From NCBI GenBank assembly GCA_039806955.1, contig JBDHQI010000020.1, forward strand, positions 9,882 through 73,881: a stretch of DNA of 64,000 nt. Reading direction: 5' to 3'. The notes under the pieces are model-generated. The model made no database searches. It was given only the letters and a program-made list of their open reading frames with translations, and was not told the origin of the DNA. Shown here piece by piece: positions 8,133 to 16,519 of this stretch. The translations under genes were made by a program, and so were the position numbers. This DNA is from JADLHS01 sp039806955 (lineage in GTDB: Bacteria; Verrucomicrobiota; Verrucomicrobiia; Limisphaerales; JADLHS01). How positions within the stretch are numbered: position 1 is the stretch's first letter; every line of letters begins with the position of its first letter.

Positions 8133-10618
8133 ACAGACAAAACATAAACTCGCTTGAATCCTTACCCAACTCCTCGCTGCGGCTGCAGCCTGATCGGCGC
8201 AACTCAACAAAAACCCCGACTGGCGTTCTCGCCAAAGCCAGTCGTCCGCTGGCGGTCTGGGGGCTGGCCTTGGTGGTGGCCCTGGCTGGCGGCCTGCGCG
8301 GTTCGGCCCAAGTGAATTCGATATTTCGTGCGGAGAAATTGGCCGAGATAGATCAGGCAATCAACGCGGCCATGGCTGACGGAAAATGTCCCGGTGGAGT
8401 TTTTTGGTTGCAGCACAATGGCGTCAGTTACCACAAGGCTTACGGCAATCGTGCGGTCGTTCCCGCGACTGAGCCGATGAGCGAAGACACCCTCTTCGAC
8501 GCGGCCAGTTTGACGAAAGTGGTGGCCTGCACTCCAGCCATCATGCTGTTGGTGGAGCGCGGTCAATTGGGTTTGGATGATCATGTAGCGAAGTATCTTC
8601 CCGCTTTCACCGGGGGCGGCAAGGAAGACGTTACCATCCGCCAATTGATCACCCACACTTCCGGCTTGCGTCCCGACATCAGTTTAAAACCGGATTGGAG
8701 CGGTAACGAGGCGGCCATCCAACTCGCCTGCGCGGAAAAACTGGCCGGCAAACCCGGAGCAAAAATTGTGTATAGCGACACCGGCCCGATTCTGCTCGGG
8801 GAAATCGTACATCGCATCACAGGCCAACCGTTGGATCAATTTTTGCAAAAGGAAGTTTACGGACCGCTGGGAATGAAAGACACGGGCTTCAATCCGCCCA
8901 AGTCAAAGTTGCCGCGTATTGCGCCCACGGAAGTGGAGAACGGGGTGCCGGTGCGCGGAGTGGTGCATGATCCACGCGCGCGCCGAATGGGTGGCGTAGC
9001 CGGTCACGCAGGGTTGTTTTTTACCGCTGCGGATCTGGCGCGATACGCGCAAATGTTGCTGAACGGCGGCGAACTGGACGGCGTTCGTATTTTCAAACCC
9101 GAAACGGTGAAGCTGATGACCAGCGTGCAAACCCCGCCTAATGTCGTGGGACGACGCGGGATTGGCTGGGACATTGACACGAGTTACAGCGGACCACGCG
9201 GGGAATTGTTTCCACTTGGTTCGTATGGACACACCGGCTGGACGGGCACATCCATCTGGATTGACCCGTTCTCAAAATCGTTCGTGATTTTTCTGTCGAA
9301 TCGCAATCATCCGACAGAGCAGGGGAGCGTCCTCGCGTTGCGACGAAAGCTGGGCACGCTCGCGGCGCAGGCCATCACGGGATTTGATTTTAGTAATGTG
9401 CCGGGCGCGTTGACGCCGCAAGGCCAGCCGGAAACCGCAGGTCGGGCGGGCCGTAATGCCAGTAGCGGCGCGCACGGAGTGACGCGCCCTACCAGTCCGG
9501 TGCTCAACGGCATTGACGTGTTGGAGAAGCGCAATTTCGATCCGCTCAAAGGCAAGCGCGTGGGTTTGATCACCAACCATACCGGCCATGATCGTGCGCG
9601 ACGCTCGACGATTGATTTACTGCATACGGCGGCGGGCGTGACGCTCGTGGCGTTGTTCAGTCCGGAGCACGGCCTTCGCGGTCTGGTGGATGAACAGGTG
9701 GGCGACGGGATGGACGCCAAAACCGGTTTGCCGATCTACAGTCTTTACGGCGAACGACGCAAACCGACGCCCGAACAACTCAAAGGACTCGACGCGCTGG
9801 TGTTCGACATTCAGGACGTGGGTTGCCGGTTTTACACCTACACCTCGACCCTGGGGCTGGGCATGGAAGCCGCCGCCGAAGCAGGCATTGAATTCATCGT
9901 GCTGGATCGCGCGAACCCAATTGACGGCGTGACGATTGACGGTCCGGTGTTGACCGAGAAAACGAGCTTTGTGGGCTTCCATCCCACGCCGTTGCGTTAC
10001 GCCATGACGCTGGGGGAGCTGGCCTTGATGTATAACGAAGAGCGCAAAACCCACGCCAAACTGACAGTGATCGAACTTGAGAACTGGGATCGCAAATCTT
10101 ACTTCGACGCCACCGATCTGCCGTGGAGCAATCCCTCGCCGAACATGCGCAACTTGAAACAGGCGATTCTGTATCCAGGCGTTGGTTTGCTCGAAAGCGC
10201 CATGTCGGTGGGGCGGGGGACGGATACGCCGTTTGAGCTGGTTGGTGCGCCGTATATTGACGACGTGAAGTTCGCGGCGGAGTTGAATCGCGCCGCGCTG
10301 CCCGGCGTGGCGTTTGTGCCGATCCGCTTCACCCCGACTTACAGCGTTCACAAGGACAAGGAATGTGGCGGCGTTTACATCATGTTGAACGACCGCAAAA
10401 CGTGCAACGTGGTGGACGTGGGATTGCTCATCATGAAGACCGCGTATCGGCTCTATCCAAAGGATTTTCCCGTGGAGAAGCCGAAGAATCTCCTGCTGCA
10501 TGCCGCCACCCTGAACGCCGTCAAGGAGGACAAATCCCTTGATGACATCCGCGCCAGTTGGAAGATGGATTTGGTGGACTTCCAGCAGCGCCGCGAGCGG
10601 TACCTGCTCTACAAATGA
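8129..10618 (+). CDS. Serine hydrolase (beta-lactamase fold) fused to DUF1343/NamZ muramidase
   Basis: Two-domain exported enzyme of 829 residues. A long charged N-terminus leads to a membrane or signal segment at about 38-60. The class C beta-lactamase/esterase fold covers about 65-425, with SLTK at 127-130 (nucleophile Ser127), YSD at 215-217 in place of YxN, and HTG late in the domain. From about 462 to the end is DUF1343, the exo-beta-N-acetylmuramidase family known from Bacillus NamZ (blocks VGLITNHTGHD, FSPEHGLRG, VFDIQDVGCRFYTY). The likely role is peptidoglycan-fragment turnover, with the two activities joined. The interdomain linker (about 434-460) contains the HGVTRP element described in the findings. 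It is translationally coupled to MarC (ATGA). Confidence 0.88.
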   Translation: MNRQNINSLESLPNSSLRLQPDRRNSTKTPTGVLAKASRPLAVWGLALVVALAGGLRGSAQVNSIFRAEKLAEIDQAINAAMADGKCPGGVFWLQHNGVSYHKAYGNRAVVPATEPMSEDTLFDAASLTKVVACTPAIMLLVERGQLGLDDHVAKYLPAFTGGGKEDVTIRQLITHTSGLRPDISLKPDWSGNEAAIQLACAEKLAGKPGAKIVYSDTGPILLGEIVHRITGQPLDQFLQKEVYGPLGMKDTGFNPPKSKLPRIAPTEVENGVPVRGVVHDPRARRMGGVAGHAGLFFTAADLARYAQMLLNGGELDGVRIFKPETVKLMTSVQTPPNVVGRRGIGWDIDTSYSGPRGELFPLGSYGHTGWTGTSIWIDPFSKSFVIFLSNRNHPTEQGSVLALRRKLGTLAAQAITGFDFSNVPGALTPQGQPETAGRAGRNASSGAHGVTRPTSPVLNGIDVLEKRNFDPLKGKRVGLITNHTGHDRARRSTIDLLHTAAGVTLVALFSPEHGLRGLVDEQVGDGMDAKTGLPIYSLYGERRKPTPEQLKGLDALVFDIQDVGCRFYTYTSTLGLGMEAAAEAGIEFIVLDRANPIDGVTIDGPVLTEKTSFVGFHPTPLRYAMTLGELALMYNEERKTHAKLTVIELENWDRKSYFDATDLPWSNPSPNMRNLKQAILYPGVGLLESAMSVGRGTDTPFELVGAPYIDDVKFAAELNRAALPGVAFVPIRFTPTYSVHKDKECGGVYIMLNDRKTCNVVDVGLLIMKTAYRLYPKDFPVEKPKNLLLHAATLNAVKEDKSLDDIRASWKMDLVDFQQRRERYLLYK
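9432..9496 (+). repeat. In-frame HGVxRP element, copy 1 (NamZ-fusion linker)
   Basis: Encodes the linker peptide ending in HGVTRP (residues 449-454). The core CGCACGGAGTGACGCGCCC is shared with copies in ggt and glnS. This copy lacks most of the GGCGGGCAGTCCT hairpin present in the ggt copy. Edges are approximate, set by hand alignment. Confidence 0.6.
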
Positions 10619-10989
10619 ACGCCTTCTCCGCGCGAACCCCTGCGTTAACGGAACGGGCTCCGTTCTGATCCGCCGCATCGTCGTGAAGGGATGGCGTTCC
10701 CGAAGCGCCGGAGGTGCGAGCGCTCACTCGCGAACGCAGGGCCGGAACGCGCAGAGAACCAGAGACACCACGATTGCAACCACGGCTCACGAACTGGCGA
10801 AGCTCTGGCGCGAGTCGGCGAGCGCCACTATTCCGGTTGGCCCGCCGTTGGTGCAGCCACCTGCTCCCCGCCGTTGAGGACTGGCGCACCGGCTGCCCGC
10901 CGTCAGGCGGAAGTTAGCAGCCGGTGTGACAGGCCGACCGACGTAGCGCAGGGGCAGCCGGGACACACGCTGCGGGGACACCGGCTACG
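10619..10989. other. Convergent intergenic region with a palindrome
   Basis: This 371-nt stretch lies between the stops of the NamZ fusion and the Rhs-linked 10990-11517 gene. It holds no credible gene. Near its right end there is a pair of 9-bp arms, AGCCGGTGT at 10919-10927 and ACACCGGCT at 10978-10986, with an overlapping alternative pairing of ACGTAGC with GCTACGT. The structure could serve as a bidirectional terminator or be a remnant of cassette movement. Confidence 0.45.
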
Positions 10990-11517
10990 TCATTTTGCGG
11001 CGGCACTGTTGGCAGCGCGATGTCGCCAGTAAAGCAACGCGGCCTCGATGTCGTCCTGATACCATTTGAGGTCTTCCCACCCCTTTGCCAGACCCAACCA
11101 CTTCGAGATGGCAAGAGCCTGCTGTTGCGTGAATGAGGCGTAGGCTTCAGCCAGCCTAGAGCGGAGATAGTTTTCCTCGACGAGTGTTTGTTGGAGAGCG
11201 GCGGAACCAAGCTGGTTTCGGATTGTCTCAAGGTCGGTGCCTTCGACCAAGACGTTCAAGTGCTGAACCACAGCTTCGGCATCTTGCGATTCGCCAACTT
11301 TCCCGGTGTGGGTATCGAGCAGGTCTTCCAAGATTTGGCGAAGGTAAAACGGAAGGTCTTCGTTCCTCAACGACGCGAGACGGCTCCGCATTGATAAAGC
11401 CTCGTCATGCGAGAGAGGGCGCAGATCTTTCCGTGCATTGACTGGAGGAAACGCCTCTTTAATGAGTTGCCGAACTGCTTCGATGTCTCCGGGTGTATTG
11501 GCTCCATTCGCACTCAT
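10990..11517 (-). CDS. Putative immunity protein of Rhs tip cassette A
   Basis: Function not recognised by family. The protein is 175 residues, acidic, helical in appearance, with no signal peptide, as expected for a cytosolic immunity protein. It starts 19 nt after the stop of an Rhs C-terminal tip, the standard position for the cognate immunity gene in polymorphic toxin loci. Two starts are open: TTG at 11532 (adds MPRQT) and ATG at 11517; the ATG is chosen. A central segment (LVEENYLRSRLAEAYASF) and a C-terminal segment with Trp (KGWEDLKWYQDDIEAALLYW) are the clearest features. The immunity role is inferred from position only. Confidence 0.6.
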   Translation of the reverse strand: MSANGANTPGDIEAVRQLIKEAFPPVNARKDLRPLSHDEALSMRSRLASLRNEDLPFYLRQILEDLLDTHTGKVGESQDAEAVVQHLNVLVEGTDLETIRNQLGSAALQQTLVEENYLRSRLAEAYASFTQQQALAISKWLGLAKGWEDLKWYQDDIEAALLYWRHRAANSAAAK

Positions 11518-11536
11518 GGTTTGACGGGGCAAGTGG

Positions 11537-12661
11537 TCACAGAGCCGGGGCCAAGACCGGGATTGTTATTTCGGGAGCAACGATGATTCCGATGCCAATC
11601 ACCGCTCCTCCGCCGATTATCAGCCCTCCTGTCCCGACGCCCTCCCAGAAGCCGTCCGAACCTGGCACGTAGATAATCGGGTTGGGCGACGGATAGACAG
11701 GCAGAGGAATGGGCCTGCTGATCATTTCGTCAATCCACCGTGGAATGGGGCCGCCCTTTGGGCCTTGGTCATCATCGCACTTGATGCACTCCTTCAAATA
11801 GCGAGTAATGTCCTTTCTGAGTCCCTGCTTGCGTTGAATGATTTCATCGAAGTGACCGCCGGGTTTGGTAACGCCTCCGCCATGCTTCGGAAAACCACCC
11901 TTGCCGTCCTCAACCGGGTCGTAACGACGAAGGTCGTCAAGCAAGTCGGCGGTCTTTCGGAAAATCTGTCCACGAAGCGCGCCGCACTCGGCTTTGCTCA
12001 TTAGTCCGAACGGATCGATCAAGTTGATCGGATTGTTCCCGACGAACCCATACAGGTTCAGCCCGCCCCGTTCCCCGATGGGGTCTGGATTTGGCCACCG
12101 CTGCAAATTCGGCTCGTAATAGCGGAAGCCATAGTAGTAAAGCCCCGCGTTGGCGCACCATTCCTTGCTGCTGAAACGGTAGGTGTTCGCTTCAGCCAGT
12201 GGGCCGCTCATACCCAAAAGATTCCCGTACGGATCGTATTGGTATCGCGCCACGATGAAGCCGTTGGTGTCCACCAGCGCCGTCACGTTGCCGTTCCCGT
12301 CGCAGTGGTAGTAGGCGTGCGCCAGTGCGGATTGCGGCGTGTGGAGTGCGGAATGGTCGGTGCGCGCCAGCAGCCCGCCGATGCCGCCAGCCCCTTGCCG
12401 CGTGCCGCTCAGGTCGTTGACCCGGGTGTAGCTGACCATGGCCAGATTATTAGCATCCCGCTCCTGCACCGTCAACAGGCCATCGTAAACGTGGCGAACC
12501 TCGTTGGTCATCGACCACCGCCGACCCGATTTTCGATGGATGGAAAACGGTTTTGGCAAAACGGCTTCATGTGACCTGATCCAAATTAACTGCGCGCCAT
12601 CGGGCGAACAAAACAATTCAATGCACCCCGCGGCGAAGACGCAGCGCGAGGGCTGTGGCAC
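11537..12661 (-). CDS. Rhs core C-terminal fragment with toxin tip (cassette A)
   Basis: Only the last part of an Rhs protein is present. Recognisable YD-type sequence begins at about 12560 (HVYDGLLTVQERDANN) and continues through YHCDGNGNVTALVDTNG, ARYQYDPYGNLLG and GLYYYGFRYYEPNLQRWPNP. The core ends with DPIGERGGLNLYGFVGNN and the NLIDPFG junction where Rhs tips diverge. The remaining ~155 residues are a variable tip containing Cys-rich and His motifs (GGHFDEIIQRKQGLRKDITR) and a hydrophobic end. The full-length shell (usually >1000 residues) and its secretion signal are missing, and the first ~30 codons overlap the preceding gene and look non-native. It is probably an orphan tip left after recombination. 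Confidence 0.72.
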   Translation of the reverse strand: MPQPSRCVFAAGCIELFCSPDGAQLIWIRSHEAVLPKPFSIHRKSGRRWSMTNEVRHVYDGLLTVQERDANNLAMVSYTRVNDLSGTRQGAGGIGGLLARTDHSALHTPQSALAHAYYHCDGNGNVTALVDTNGFIVARYQYDPYGNLLGMSGPLAEANTYRFSSKEWCANAGLYYYGFRYYEPNLQRWPNPDPIGERGGLNLYGFVGNNPINLIDPFGLMSKAECGALRGQIFRKTADLLDDLRRYDPVEDGKGGFPKHGGGVTKPGGHFDEIIQRKQGLRKDITRYLKECIKCDDDQGPKGGPIPRWIDEMISRPIPLPVYPSPNPIIYVPGSDGFWEGVGTGGLIIGGGAVIGIGIIVAPEITIPVLAPAL

Positions 12662-13221
12662 AGGCGCCTGCCTGTGCGTGCCGCACGCAGACAGGCGGGT
12701 GGCCGACCTTCTATCGGCGCGGCCTGAGGCGAGCCAGATTCTTTCTCACCGTTTGGCGGGACAGCCGGTTGGGATTCGACTTCTCCCCAAAGAATGTGCT
12801 GAAGGAGTCCATCCCGAAAATCGAGGGTGACACGCAAGTTCTCGATCCGAAATGATTTGTAACTTTGTGTGCCGACTGATTCGTCCGATGCAGTGAAGTC
12901 CTCATAGCCATGCGTCTTGAACAGTGCAAGCACCTCGCTTTCGCGACGAGCGATAATTCGACTGCCCCACAGCGTAGCCGCCGGATGGCTTGTGGTGAGT
13001 TGAGTGATGCGCATGGCCTCATCGGTCGCTGACTTTTGGAAGATGATTTGCAGCCTCTCCTCAGCGTAGAACCACATCACCGCCGATTCAGTGCCGGAGT
13101 CTAACGTTTCTGCTTCGTCAGGCGCACCGAGGCGACGCTCCACATCTCCGGTGGTAAACCCGAATTTGATTTCCCCAAGCCCATCTGTGATTTCGACGGA
13201 ATGGTGCAGTTGCGCTTTCAT
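12586..13221 (-). CDS. Hypothetical protein, immunity-like (orphan of cassette A)
   Basis: Small protein with the pattern GLGEIKFGFTTGDVERRLG at residues ~12-30 followed by a Trp-aromatic beta pattern (VMWFYAEERLQIIF), reminiscent of small immunity-type proteins found next to toxin tips; family not firmly recognised. The ATG at 13221 (MKAQLHHS) is preferred; ATG 13254 and a start at 13401 are alternatives. The last ~45 residues (from about 12720) are Arg/Ala/Pro-rich and are encoded by a palindromic repeat, so the original stop has probably been lost through repeat insertion. It overlaps the Rhs fragment frame by 76 nt, which supports decay at this junction. Confidence 0.5.
   Translation of the reverse strand: MKAQLHHSVEITDGLGEIKFGFTTGDVERRLGAPDEAETLDSGTESAVMWFYAEERLQIIFQKSATDEAMRITQLTTSHPAATLWGSRIIARRESEVLALFKTHGYEDFTASDESVGTQSYKSFRIENLRVTLDFRDGLLQHILWGEVESQPAVPPNGEKESGSPQAAPIEGRPPACLRAARTGRRLCHSPRAASSPRGALNCFVRPMARS
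12658..12699. repeat. Nested palindromes at the cassette A junction
   Basis: GCACAGGC (12658-12665) pairs with GCCTGTGC (12670-12677). Directly after it, GCGTGC pairs with GCACGC around a single base at 12682, and the pairing extends imperfectly outward (CCTGT...ACAGG). REP-like in form. It lies in the reading frame of the 12586-13221 gene and near the artificial start of the Rhs fragment. Confidence 0.65.
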
Positions 13222-13393
13222 GAGTTGTCGCGCCAGAGGTGGCTCTTGAATCATCTGCTGCAGGAATTGGGGTTTCCATACCACCAATCCCAAAATGGCA
13301 TGAAGCCCTCCTCCCTCACCCGGGAGGTCATGCCCTTGCGGGAGAGCGCGAAGGGCGCGTGCCCGCGGGCCGGTCCGCCCGGGCCGGGTTCGC

Positions 13394-14389
13394 TCAGGCA
13401 AAGCTGGGCACCCCCAGATCGGTCATCAACACGAGGCCGGGCGGGGCCTTGAGCAGCCGCGGCGCCGCGTGGACGAGCGAAGCCACGGTGGCGCCGTCGC
13501 CGGCGACACCCGTGGTGACGATGTTTTTCAGACCCGGATCACCGACGATTTCCACGGCGTCGTGTGGGTTGGGCGCGTCGAGGTACATTTTGATGTCGAG
13601 GGTGATTTTGACCGCGCCCTGCATCCGCCCGACGGCGAGCTGGTGCAGGCCGCAACATTGGCCGCGCTGGACGGTGACGTGCGGAGTCTTGATGTCCGCC
13701 AGGGCGACCATGGCCTTGCCGGTCTCCTCCAGGGCGTCGAGTTTCCAGCCGAGTGCATGGGCAATCAGGGCCGCCGATTCCTTGAGTCCGGCGTGCCCGG
13801 CCTGACCGCGCTGGAAGCGGCGCTCAAATTCGGCAGGCGTCCAACCGCTGCCAATTTTGCGCTGCAAGGGCCCGCGCCGGGTGGAGGCATTCACGACGCG
13901 CTGGACATGGACGGCCTGAACCTCGCGGCAGACGCCGGTGAGGCAAACCGGCAGCACATCCATCACGAAGCCGGGATTGACGCCGGTGCCCAGCAGGCGG
14001 GCGCCTGCGGCCTTGGCGCGGGCATCGAGCCGGGCCGCAAGCCGGGGCTCGCGCAGGGCGGGATAGAGCAGCTCTTCGCACGAGGAAATTACGCTGATCC
14101 CCCGTTGCAGCATCGGTTCGATTTGAGGATACGCCAGTTTCACCCTGGAGACGGCGGTGTGAAAAATCACCTCGGGTTGCGCGGTTGCCAGCAGGGCTTC
14201 CAGCGACCGATGGACCCGGGCGCGACCGACACGGGGCTCGCCGGCCAGCCGGGCGAGCGGTTTGCCGACTTTGGCCGGGTCAATGTCAATGCCGCCCACG
14301 ATCTCAATCCAGGGCTTGGTGGCGGCCAGTTTCAGTGTTTCAATGCCGATGGGACCCAAACCAAATTGGGCGATTTTGATTTTTTTCAT
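13394..14389 (-). CDS. NAD(P)-dependent dehydrogenase, DapB/2,4-diaminopentanoate-dehydrogenase-like
   Basis: Rossmann-fold oxidoreductase. The N-terminus KIAQFGLGPIGIETLKLA is the nucleotide-binding glycine loop, and GIDIDPAKVGK contains the acidic residue after strand 2. VISSCEELLYP and GTGVNPGFVMDVLP resemble the DapB-like amine dehydrogenases that act on 2,4-diaminopentanoate. It lacks the DapB His-His-Lys motif in its usual form, so lysine biosynthesis is unlikely. It is a 331-residue cytosolic protein with no co-transcribed partner; the pckG stop-to-start gap is 85 nt on the same strand. The gene is visibly GC-richer than its neighbours. The substrate is not known from the sequence. Confidence 0.72.
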   Translation of the reverse strand: MKKIKIAQFGLGPIGIETLKLAATKPWIEIVGGIDIDPAKVGKPLARLAGEPRVGRARVHRSLEALLATAQPEVIFHTAVSRVKLAYPQIEPMLQRGISVISSCEELLYPALREPRLAARLDARAKAAGARLLGTGVNPGFVMDVLPVCLTGVCREVQAVHVQRVVNASTRRGPLQRKIGSGWTPAEFERRFQRGQAGHAGLKESAALIAHALGWKLDALEETGKAMVALADIKTPHVTVQRGQCCGLHQLAVGRMQGAVKITLDIKMYLDAPNPHDAVEIVGDPGLKNIVTTGVAGDGATVASLVHAAPRLLKAPPGLVLMTDLGVPSFA

Positions 14390-14474
14390 TTTGTAGAAAG
14401 CGAAAAATTGATCGCGCCACGATCAGGACGGCGTGACCTGAAGGTGGCGCGACGTAATCATTGGACAAGCCGGC

Positions 14475-16307
14475 TCACAAGCGCGAAACCAGCAATTCCC
14501 GCTGAAAGACCAGTTCCTTGGGTAATTGTGAATAGAGCTTGAAGAACAACTCGTCCTGCATCACCAGTTCCCGATGCCACTCGGTGCGATCAATTTTCTG
14601 AATCTCGGTGAATTTTTCAGCCGTGATTTCATGTTCCAAACCGCGCATATCGAGGTCTTGATATTCAGGCACCCAGCCCACGGAAGTTTCAATGGCGCGC
14701 GCGCCCAACTGACAGCGTTGCACGATCCATTTCAGCACGCGCATGTTTTCACCGTAACCGGGCCAGAGGAATTTTCCCGCTTCATTTTTCCGGAACCAAT
14801 TGACATGGAACATGCGCGGCAGGTGTTTCACCCGGCGGCGCATTTCAAGCCAGTGCGAGAAATAATCGCCCATGTTGTAACCGCAGAATGGCAGCATGGC
14901 CATCGGATCGCGACGCACCTGACCGATCGTGCCTGCCGCCGCCGCCGTCATTTCCGATCCGACGGTTGCCCCCAGGTACACGCCATGCACCCAGTTGAAC
15001 GCCTGGAAGATCAACGGCATGGTGGTGGCGCGACGCCCGCCAAAAATAATGGCGCTGACCTTTACTCCGGCGGGATTTTCCCAATCCGGATCAATGATCG
15101 GACAGTTGCCCGCGGGGGCGGTGAAGCGACTGTTGGGATGGCTTGACAACACAGGTTTGCCGTCGGCGTCCTTGGTGGTCGGGGACCAATCGCGTCCTTT
15201 CCAGTCAATCAAGTGCGCGGGCGGCGTCGGGGTCATGCCTTCCCACCACACATCGCCTTCATCCGTGAGCGCCACGTTGGTAAAAATCGTGTTGCGCTTG
15301 ATGGAATCCATCGCCATGGGGTTGCTGGTGTAGGAAGTGCCTGGAGCGACGCCAAAAAATCCTGCTTCCGGATTGATGGCTCGGAAGTAACCGTCGGGCC
15401 CCGGTTTGATCCAGGCGATGTCATCGCCAACGCACGTCACTTCCCAACCCTCGGTCTTGAGGTGTTTCGGCGGCACGAGCATGGCAAAATTGGTTTTGCC
15501 GCACGCACTGGGAAACGCCGCCGTGACGTAGGTTTTGTTGCCGGACGGATCTTTGACGCCGAGGATCAACATGTGTTCCGCCATCCAGCCTTCGTCGCGC
15601 GCCATGGCTGAGGCGATGCGGAGCGCAAAACATTTTTTGCCCAACAAGGCATTGCCGCCGTAGCCGGAACCAAAACTCATGATGAGTCGTTCCTCGGGGA
15701 AGTGCGTGATGTAAGTATTTTCCGGATTGCACGGCCACGGAACGTCTTGAGCGCCGGCAGCCAGCGGAACTCCGACCGAGTGCAGGCACTTCACAAATTG
15801 TCCGGTGCGGTCAATTTCGGGATAAACTGCCAGCCCCATCCGCGTCATGATCCGCATGTTGGCGACCACGTACGGGCTGTCGGTGAGTTCAATGCCGTAT
15901 TGGGCGATGGGCGAACCGATCGGCCCCATGCTGAACGGAATGACGTACAGCGTTCGACCTTTCATGCAGCCGTTGAACAAGCCCTTCAATCTGGCTTTCA
16001 TGGTGGTGGGGTTTTCCCAGTTATTGGTTGGGCCGGCATCCTTCGGCGATTGCGAGCAAATGAAGGTGCGCTGCTCGACGCGGGCGACATCGCGCGGGTC
16101 GCTGCGCACCAAAATCGAGTTGGGACGCAGTTGGTCGTTCAGTTGCACTCCGGCGCCGGAAGCGATGATCAATTGCCGCATTTGCTGATCTTCGCTTTCC
16201 GAACCGTCGCACCAGTGAATGTGATCCGGCTGGCAGAGCGCCGCTATGTCGCGCACCCAGTTGCGGATGGTGAGATTTTGCGGGAGTTTTTGGTCTTCAG
16301 TTTTCAT
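14475..16307 (-). CDS. pckG: Phosphoenolpyruvate carboxykinase (GTP)
   Basis: Converts oxaloacetate plus GTP to phosphoenolpyruvate, the first committed step of gluconeogenesis. It is 610 residues, typical of the GTP class rather than the ~540-residue ATP class. Diagnostic blocks are PFSMGPIGSPIAQYGIELTD (PEP/oxaloacetate site), FPSACGKTNFAML (kinase-1 P-loop with the hyper-reactive Cys), GDDIAWIKPG (kinase-2 metal site) and the FNWVHGVYLGA region. All active-site blocks look intact. It diverges from gltS across a 212-nt region. Gluconeogenesis fits a cell feeding on amino acids or organic acids beside polysaccharides. Confidence 0.97.
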   Translation of the reverse strand: MKTEDQKLPQNLTIRNWVRDIAALCQPDHIHWCDGSESEDQQMRQLIIASGAGVQLNDQLRPNSILVRSDPRDVARVEQRTFICSQSPKDAGPTNNWENPTTMKARLKGLFNGCMKGRTLYVIPFSMGPIGSPIAQYGIELTDSPYVVANMRIMTRMGLAVYPEIDRTGQFVKCLHSVGVPLAAGAQDVPWPCNPENTYITHFPEERLIMSFGSGYGGNALLGKKCFALRIASAMARDEGWMAEHMLILGVKDPSGNKTYVTAAFPSACGKTNFAMLVPPKHLKTEGWEVTCVGDDIAWIKPGPDGYFRAINPEAGFFGVAPGTSYTSNPMAMDSIKRNTIFTNVALTDEGDVWWEGMTPTPPAHLIDWKGRDWSPTTKDADGKPVLSSHPNSRFTAPAGNCPIIDPDWENPAGVKVSAIIFGGRRATTMPLIFQAFNWVHGVYLGATVGSEMTAAAAGTIGQVRRDPMAMLPFCGYNMGDYFSHWLEMRRRVKHLPRMFHVNWFRKNEAGKFLWPGYGENMRVLKWIVQRCQLGARAIETSVGWVPEYQDLDMRGLEHEITAEKFTEIQKIDRTEWHRELVMQDELFFKLYSQLPKELVFQRELLVSRL

Positions 16308-16519
16308 CAGTGTTTAATGGGGTTGATTTCGTTCCTTTATCGAGAGGAATTGTCGCTGCCCGGGCGACAACACCATGCCCTGAAGTTTGCAAAGTGTCCC
16401 CAGTCCGAAACAAGGAAAAAGCGTGATCACGGATTCTAAAGATGAGCTTGCGGGCAAGCAAACATTGAATCCGCAGCGCTGAATGGTTACGGTCGCCATG
16501 AAAGCAGTTGGATGAACAC

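Noticed and set aside
8129..9400. Class C beta-lactamase as antibiotic resistance
   Set aside because: YSD replaces YxN and the domain is fused to a muramidase; esterase or peptidoglycan role is more likely.
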